Below are positions 59,742 to 64,000 of a stretch of DNA of 64,000 nucleotides, piece after piece; position 1 is the first letter of the stretch; each line of letters starts with the position of its first letter. Under the pieces are notes generated by a model. It worked only from the letters and a program-made list of their open reading frames with translations. It ran no database searches and was not told the origin of the DNA. This stretch comes from Veillonellales bacterium (GTDB taxonomy: Bacteria > Bacillota > Negativicutes > Veillonellales > Dialisteraceae). The DNA lies in assembly GCA_944390485.1 (NCBI GenBank), contig CALXPQ010000001.1, positions 372,001 through 436,000 on the forward strand, given 5' to 3'. The position numbers and the translations under genes were made by a program.

Positions 59742-59804
59742 AAACCCGCCGAAGTGCCGCAGGAAAACGCCCCCTGCGCTCTGCCGCACGGGATCAGCGG
59801 GTTT
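59742..59804 (-). promoter_or_regulatory. Structured 5' leader of glmU
   Basis: On the minus strand AAACCCGC (59804-59797) pairs with GCGGGTTT (59749-59742). Inside, GTGCGGCAG pairs with CTGCGGCAC except for a central G-G mismatch. The fold starts a few bases after the predicted transcription start. No U-tract follows, so it is not a plain terminator in this direction. Known UDP-GlcNAc or GlcN6P sensors were not recognised. Confidence 0.4.
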
Positions 59805-59814
59805 CTTTTTTCTT

Positions 59815-59820
59815 ATTATA
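59815..59820 (-). promoter_or_regulatory. -10 box of glmU-prs-pth
   Basis: A perfect TATAAT on the minus strand, with no clear -35 at 17-18 bases. The start is near 59808, giving a 120-base leader before glmU. Confidence 0.5.
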
Positions 59821-59906
59821 AAGGCTGATGCGCAGAATTTCTATTTGCATTCCTGTTTTTTCTTCATTTCTTCCTGTTTAGCCCGCGGATTCTCTCGGCA
59901 GACACA

Positions 59907-59931
59907 GAAAAAAGACGGCCGCAGCCGTCTC
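59907..59931 (-). terminator. Terminator of the nfeD-floA-nitroreductase operon
   Basis: On the minus strand AGACGGC-TGCG-GCCGTCT is followed by more T's (six in total), a few bases after the nitroreductase stop codon. Confidence 0.9.
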
Positions 59932-59936
59932 TTCCG

Positions 59937-60458
59937 TCATCTGGCATACGTTACTTTGAAATTCTCCTTTGTCGGCCGCGGACGGAGCGCCTGCGCGCTG
60001 TGGCCGACAGCCAGCCCGCAGAGCGGAACGGCTCCCTCCGGGAGACCGGCCGCTTTCTGCCAGTCTTTCTCCCCGCGGATGGAAAAAATCATGCCGTGGA
60101 TATAGACCGACCCCAAGCCAAGATCCGCCGCTGCCAGATGCATGTTCTCGATGAGGCAGGCCGCGTCGTATTTGGCGATCTCCTCGATGGCTTCCGGCGT
60201 CTTCGACACCAGAAGAAACAGCGGCGCGCCGTAGGACGGATCGCCCGCTTTCCCCGTCACCCGGGAAAAGGCCGTTTTCATCTGTGTCAGCACGGATTCG
60301 CTGGTAATGACCGTGAGCACATAGCCTTTGCTGTTGTGCATGCCCACCGGCGCGAGCTGGGCCGCTTCCACGAGAGCTTCGATCTCTTTATCCGCGACTT
60401 TCTCATCCGTATAGCTGCGCACGGACTGGCGCATATGGAGCACATCAAAAAATTCCAT
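59937..60458 (-). CDS. Nitroreductase family protein
   Basis: A 173-residue FMN-dependent oxidoreductase. The start FFDVLHMRQSVRSYTDEKVADKEIEALVEAAQLAPVGMHNSKGY (about 3-46) is the family FMN-binding region (RxSxRxY, then A-P-x-x-x-N). AAADLGLGSVYIHGM (about 118-132) contacts the flavin and the end has LAVGHSAQALRPRPTKE. The natural substrate is unknown; members reduce quinones, nitro compounds or flavins. The ATG at 60458 has GGAGGAATC upstream. It is the last gene of the operon, 25 bases after the racemase gene. Confidence 0.88.
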   Translation of the reverse strand: MEFFDVLHMRQSVRSYTDEKVADKEIEALVEAAQLAPVGMHNSKGYVLTVITSESVLTQMKTAFSRVTGKAGDPSYGAPLFLLVSKTPEAIEEIAKYDAACLIENMHLAAADLGLGSVYIHGMIFSIRGEKDWQKAAGLPEGAVPLCGLAVGHSAQALRPRPTKENFKVTYAR

Positions 60459-60483
60459 ATTGATTCCTCCTTTTCCATGAGGT

Positions 60484-61320
60484 TCAGACATAAGCCATGC
60501 CTTCAGCAGTGATTTTGACAAGGCCGCCGATGCGCAGCGCCGCGACACGCCCCTCCCGGCACGAGGCTTCCCCGTAAATGAGGCCGCCCGCCTGCCGGGC
60601 GTCGATGCGGACCGCTCCCCGCTGCCGGAAGGCCATGCATGCTGCGACGGCCGCCGTCCCGCTGCCGCAGCTCGACTCATTGACCAGTGTGTCCGTCTCC
60701 TTCACATAGACAAACGGATCGAGCACTGCCCCATCCCAGAACAGGATGCCCGCCGCTTCCTCTGCCGGCACCGGATAGGCATCAAGCACAGCGCGCACGA
60801 GGCGCTGCTTCTCGTCCGGCGAAGGCATCCCGCAGAAACAGTAATGTGTGATGCCCGGGAAGACCGCCCGCCAGAACTCCGCTTCCCCCGCTTTCACCCG
60901 GTCGATGGAAAGCGGCAGCGGCATCTCCGCCGTCACATCGAACGAGGCACGGCTGACCGGCCGCACGGTGCAGCGCACATTGTGGTCGATGCCCGTGCAG
61001 GAGATCTCGAAGGCTTCTTCCTCCGCAGGCTCCGGCACCGGCTGCCATCGCTCCCGGTCGAAGACTTTCCACGCCGCAGCGGACCGGACGGCATTGCCGC
61101 AGAATTCGCCGCCCATCATCCGGATTCCCATATCGCAGAAACGGGGCGGCGCCGCATCGAGGAAGGCTACCTGTTCCGCCGTCACGCTGCCCGGCTCCAT
61201 CAGTTTCCGTGCGAGGCCGCTCTGCCTGTCTTCCGCGACTGGATCCAGAACGAGAATCGTCGTGTTCCCGGAAGGATCTGTCTTTACAAAATGCAGCTGT
61301 TCTGTCATCTGTTCTTCCAT
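60484..61320 (-). CDS. DapF/CntK-like amino-acid racemase or epimerase
   Basis: A 278-residue cofactor-independent racemase of the diaminopimelate epimerase fold. Two matched halves carry the two catalytic Cys residues: GEFCGNAVRSAAAWK (about 72-86) and NESSCGSGTAAVAAC (about 214-228). The SSCGSGTAA version matches CntK-type histidine racemases better than true DapF (usually ACGTGA). Activity on histidine or another amino acid is therefore likely, but untested. No staphylopine-type (cntLM) genes lie nearby. The ATG at 61320 has AAAGGAAAC upstream. Confidence 0.75.
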   Translation of the reverse strand: MEEQMTEQLHFVKTDPSGNTTILVLDPVAEDRQSGLARKLMEPGSVTAEQVAFLDAAPPRFCDMGIRMMGGEFCGNAVRSAAAWKVFDRERWQPVPEPAEEEAFEISCTGIDHNVRCTVRPVSRASFDVTAEMPLPLSIDRVKAGEAEFWRAVFPGITHYCFCGMPSPDEKQRLVRAVLDAYPVPAEEAAGILFWDGAVLDPFVYVKETDTLVNESSCGSGTAAVAACMAFRQRGAVRIDARQAGGLIYGEASCREGRVAALRIGGLVKITAEGMAYV

Positions 61321-61350
61321 AAGTTTCCTTTCTGCTGTCGGCTGCGTCGC

Positions 61351-61848
61351 TCACCGCTCCTGATACGGTCTGCAGGCCTGCTGTTTTTCCTCGATGCGCC
61401 GTACGAGCATTTCCCGGTCTCTCCGGGACAGTGCCGTCAGCAGCACAGGGACTTTCACCAGCCCGCCCGGCGTTGCCTCTCCCAGGTACATCTCGTTCCA
61501 CCGCGGGGAAAATCCGGCGACCGCCTCATAAGCCGTCGCAAAATACACCGGTTCCAGAAGCTGTTCCCGCCAGCTTCGCCCGCGCAAAAGCCGGCCCGGC
61601 GCCAGGAGCAGCAGCCGTTCCCGGCAGACGAACGCCACCGGCAGCTGCAGGCGCCACAGCCGCCAGAGACCGAATGCCAGAGCCGCGGCCGCAGGGAAGA
61701 AGAAGATCCGCTCCCCGCGCAGCCCCTGCAGGAGCAGCCCTGCCGCCAGCAACGCATACAGCAGACACGGTCCCCACACCCACAGGGACGCCCGCCCGCA
61801 GGCCCATTCCGGCTCTCCGTAAATTTCCCGGCTGAAACGGTCCAGCAT
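61351..61848 (-). CDS. Small membrane protein of unknown function
   Basis: A 165-residue protein with two predicted membrane helices (about 21-43 and 45-65, separated by a short charged loop). A soluble C-terminal part rich in Arg/Leu contains CRERLLLLAPGRLLRGRSWRE. I recognise no family; the two-helix-plus-soluble layout recalls bacterial PH-domain-like membrane proteins, but this is only a resemblance. The ATG at 61848 overlaps the upstream stop codon (TAATG), so the two genes are coupled. It lies between the floA-linked genes and the racemase. Confidence 0.6.
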   Translation of the reverse strand: MLDRFSREIYGEPEWACGRASLWVWGPCLLYALLAAGLLLQGLRGERIFFFPAAAALAFGLWRLWRLQLPVAFVCRERLLLLAPGRLLRGRSWREQLLEPVYFATAYEAVAGFSPRWNEMYLGEATPGGLVKVPVLLTALSRRDREMLVRRIEEKQQACRPYQER

Positions 61849-62435
61849 TATCTCCCGCGCTCCCCGTTCAGCGGCCGCCATCTCCGGCGGCTCCGCGGCT
61901 CCCCGAAGACCGCATCGTAGATCATCCACTGCTCGGCGTCGCGTTCCGTCCACCGGCGGGGCAGCGAACGCGTCTCTCTGTCAGCGGGCTCCGCAGAAAC
62001 CATTGCTGCGGCAGCGGCCGGCACAGGGGTCTCCTGCCGGCGGGCATAGTCCTGCCACCGGCGGAGCCGCTCCGCTTCTTCCGCCGTCATCGGCGCAGAC
62101 GGCTCCGGGACCGGGACAGGAGCCGGGGACGTCCGCACGGGACGTTCCTCCCGGCCGGTCTCCCCGGCCACGCGGACACGGTCCTCCGCATCTGCCTCTT
62201 CGCCCGTTTCCGCTTCCGGCAGTTTCCAGGCGCGGCGCAGCTTCCTGCGGAACCGCTCATAATCATAGCCGCCGCGGGTCTCCGCGGGGGCGGCCGGCTT
62301 CGTCTCCGATGTCTCCGGCGGTGCCGGCGGGTCCTGCCGCTCTTCCGGCGCCTGTCCGCGCTGTTTCTTCCGTTTCTGCAGGGAAGAGAAGAAATAGATC
62401 AGCGCCACGATGAAAAACAGGTTCAGCCAGTCCAT
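61848..62435 (-). CDS. Membrane-anchored low-complexity protein of unknown function
   Basis: A 195-residue protein with one N-terminal membrane helix (about 3-18, WLNLFFIVALIYFFSS). A basic stretch KRKKQR follows, then a long Pro/Ala/Glu/Arg-rich, probably disordered region. Near the end, AEQWMIYDAVFGEPRSRR is a more ordered segment. The positive charges after the helix place the long region in the cytoplasm. No family is recognised. It lies 24 bases after floA and is coupled to the next gene, suggesting a role near flotillin microdomains. Confidence 0.6.
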   Translation of the reverse strand: MDWLNLFFIVALIYFFSSLQKRKKQRGQAPEERQDPPAPPETSETKPAAPAETRGGYDYERFRRKLRRAWKLPEAETGEEADAEDRVRVAGETGREERPVRTSPAPVPVPEPSAPMTAEEAERLRRWQDYARRQETPVPAAAAAMVSAEPADRETRSLPRRWTERDAEQWMIYDAVFGEPRSRRRWRPLNGERGR

Positions 62436-62459
62436 GGCTCTATCCTCCGCTTCCGCCGA

Positions 62460-63440
62460 TTACCGGCGGTCTTCCGGCTCGCCGCTCCGGCCTGCGATAT
62501 TCTGCCGCATGTCCGTATCGGCGGCGATGTTCTGCAGATTGTAATAATCCATCACGCCCAGATGGCCTTCTTTCAGCGCTTCCGCCATGGCGCGCGGCAC
62601 CTCGGCCTGCGCCTCCACCACTTTGGCCTGCATTTCCTGCGTGTACGCCTTCATTTCCTGTTCCTTGGCGACAGCCATGGCGCGGCGCTCTTCCGCCCGG
62701 GCCTGCGCGATCTTCTTGTCCGCTTCCGCCTGGTCGGTCTGGAGCTGCGCCCCGATGTTGCGCCCTACGTCCACATCGGCGATATCGATGGACAGGATCT
62801 CAAACGCCGTGCCGGAATCCAGCCCCTTGCCCAGCACTGTCCGGGAAATGTGATCCGGATTTTCCAGCACGTCCGTATGGCTCTCCGAAGAGCCCACCGT
62901 CGTGACGATGCCTTCCCCGACGCGGGCGATGATCGTCGCCTCTCCCGCACCGCCGACGAGCCGGTCGATATTGGCGCGCACCGTGACGCGGGCGCGGACT
63001 TTCAATTCGATGCCGTTTTTCGCCACGGCCGAGATGGTAGGCGTCTCAATGACCTTCGGATTGACGCTCATCTGCACTGCTTCCAGCACGTCGCGGCCTG
63101 CCAGATCGATGGCCGCCGCCTGCTCGAAGCTCAGCGCGATCTGCGCGCGGTGCGCCGCGATAAGCGCATCCACCACATTATCCACATTACCGCCGGCGAG
63201 GTAATGCGCTTCCAGCTGATTGGCATTGAGCGCCAGCCCCGCTTTCGTCCCCTTGATGAGGGGCAGCACGATCATCCGCGGCGAAACGCGGCGGATGCGC
63301 ATGCCCACCAGATTGAACAGAGAAATGCGCACATCCGCCGCCAGTGCGGAGATCCACAGCCCCACCGGCACGAAGTGGAAGAACAGAGACAGGATGAGAA
63401 TGACGACCACAAATGAAAGAACGGGAACAACGAATACCAT
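62460..63440 (-). CDS. floA: Flotillin-like protein FloA
   Basis: A 326-residue membrane scaffold protein of the UPF0365/YqfA family, found in functional membrane microdomains. An N-terminal membrane hairpin or helix (about 2-28) is followed by the SPFH-like domain (about 45-220, [20 protein letters not shown] ... [22 protein letters not shown]). A coiled coil rich in Ala/Glu/Lys/Gln (about 225-300) closes it, ending near [20 protein letters not shown]. Length is close to B. subtilis FloA (331). It lies 22 bases after nfeD, the standard pairing. Confidence 0.94.
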   Translation of the reverse strand: MVFVVPVLSFVVVILILSLFFHFVPVGLWISALAADVRISLFNLVGMRIRRVSPRMIVLPLIKGTKAGLALNANQLEAHYLAGGNVDNVVDALIAAHRAQIALSFEQAAAIDLAGRDVLEAVQMSVNPKVIETPTISAVAKNGIELKVRARVTVRANIDRLVGGAGEATIIARVGEGIVTTVGSSESHTDVLENPDHISRTVLGKGLDSGTAFEILSIDIADVDVGRNIGAQLQTDQAEADKKIAQARAEERRAMAVAKEQEMKAYTQEMQAKVVEAQAEVPRAMAEALKEGHLGVMDYYNLQNIAADTDMRQNIAGRSGEPEDRR

Positions 63441-63462
63441 GCTAAGTCCCTCCTATATACAC

Positions 63463-64000
63463 TCACCGGATCTCGCGCACCACGACGCGATTGCTTTCCG
63501 CCCGGACCACGACCACCGGTTTCCCGGCTTCCACGAAATCGCCCTGCGTCACTGCATCGAGCACCGTGCCGTCGATTTCTACCTTCCCGGCAGGCCGGAG
63601 CACGGACCGAGCTGTCCCCCGTTTCCCCTCCCAATGGATGAGATTTTCCGACGAGGACACATAGCCCTTCTGCGACGTCAGACTGAGCGAAAGAGAAATC
63701 TTTTTCCACAGCCGGTTCTCCGACAGCCGCCCTGCCAGGACGCACAGGCCGGCCACGGCCGCCACGAGACCGCCCGCCAGGACATACATGGCCGTCACGT
63801 CCGCGCCGAACAGGAAGTACAGCGACGCCGCCATGGCCACCAGTCCGCCCGCCGCCGCTGCGCCGGTCGCCAGGAACAGCAGGTCGGCAAAGACGAGCAC
63901 CAGTCCGCCGAAGAAAAGCAGCGCTTCCGCCATCGGCCAGGCCGTATCATACCAGCGGCTCCACAGCAGGAGCAGGCCGAAAAGCGCCGCCACCAGTCCG
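63463..64000 (-). CDS. NfeD-like membrane protein, 5' end cut by window edge
   Basis: The visible 178 codons continue open past the window edge, so the start is outside. Four membrane helices occupy about the first 95 visible residues, and a soluble OB-fold NfeD domain occupies the end (GKRGTARSVLRPAGKVEIDGTVLDAVTQGDFVEAGKPVVVV). Long NfeD forms carry a ClpP-like protease domain upstream of these helices; whether this one does cannot be seen. It precedes floA by 22 bases, the usual flotillin partnership. Confidence 0.88.
   Translation of the reverse strand, partial: GLVAALFGLLLLWSRWYDTAWPMAEALLFFGGLVLVFADLLFLATGAAAAGGLVAMAASLYFLFGADVTAMYVLAGGLVAAVAGLCVLAGRLSENRLWKKISLSLSLTSQKGYVSSSENLIHWEGKRGTARSVLRPAGKVEIDGTVLDAVTQGDFVEAGKPVVVVRAESNRVVVREIR

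Noticed and set aside
59742-59815. Plus-strand terminator formed by the glmU leader palindrome followed by TTTCTTTTTT
   Set aside because: No plus-strand gene reads into it. It is more simply the 5' structure of the minus-strand glmU transcript.
1-64000. CRISPR arrays, insertion sequences, tRNA or rRNA genes
   Set aside because: No regularly spaced repeats, transposase genes, cloverleaf-type tRNA sequences or rRNA-like stretches were seen.

Overview
The window comes from a diderm Firmicute, most likely a member of the Negativicutes (Veillonella/Selenomonas/Megasphaera relatives). Firmicute features (T-box control of pheST, an FMN riboswitch, the glmU-prs-pth and mfd-spoVB-mazG-HU neighbourhoods, a KtrAB potassium system, a SpoIVB-type protease) sit beside a complete outer-membrane assembly set (BamA, TamB, Skp/OmpH-like proteins, LpxD, an LpxL-type acyltransferase, MlaEFD, TolC, two-partner secretion). 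Base composition is GC-rich. Essentially every gene lies on the minus strand, so operons read from high to low coordinates. The genus cannot be fixed from the sequence alone.

Layout from low to high coordinates. 1-3115: a two-partner secretion pair, tpsB then the start of tpsA, behind a 500-base leader with two promoters and several palindromes. 3154-7170: pheS-pheT with a T-box leader. 7172-8308: an acyl-CoA dehydrogenase. 8471-11618: a MacAB-like efflux operon. 11668-13398: a phosphohexomutase. 13436-17904: operon lpxL, alpha/beta hydrolase, MFS transporter, xpt, pfkB-family kinase. 17985-30335: the outer-membrane assembly cluster in transcription order tamB, sigma factor, membrane protein, bamA, a large unknown envelope protein, three Skp-like proteins, lpxD. 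30418-34737: mlaE-mlaF-mlaD-tolC. 34832-37212: a lipoyl-like secreted protein and an S55 (SpoIVB) protease homologue. 37249-41880: ktrB-ktrA, murA-mreB. 41897-43133: a MurG-like glycosyltransferase. 43144-51305: operon folP-folB-folK-mfd-spoVB-mazG-HU. 51334-51510: a candidate small RNA. 51555-52217: a DUF47 protein. 52271-55936: FMN-riboswitch-controlled ribD-ribE-ribBA-ribH. 55958-56632: tmk. 56658-59820: glmU-prs-pth. 59907-64000: operon nfeD (cut by the window edge), floA, two unknown membrane proteins, a DapF/CntK-like racemase, a nitroreductase.

The central theme is envelope construction. BamA, TamB and the Skp-like chaperones assemble outer-membrane proteins, LpxD and the LpxL homologue build lipid A, and MlaEFD (with a MlaD that carries its own C-terminal barrel-like domain) moves phospholipids between membranes. 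TolC with MacAB, and TpsB, provide export routes. MurA, the SpoVB-type flippase and MreB serve the wall. A sigma factor and a single-pass membrane protein encoded between tamB and bamA suggest that outer-membrane assembly may carry its own regulator.

The most interesting leads are the structured dual-promoter leader of tpsBA, the promoter-hairpins-terminator unit at 51334-51510 that looks like an undescribed small RNA, the sigma/putative anti-sigma pair inside the bamA operon, the unknown 447-residue envelope protein beside bamA, and a duplicated N-terminal coiled coil in PheS. No CRISPR array, insertion sequence, tRNA or rRNA gene was seen.
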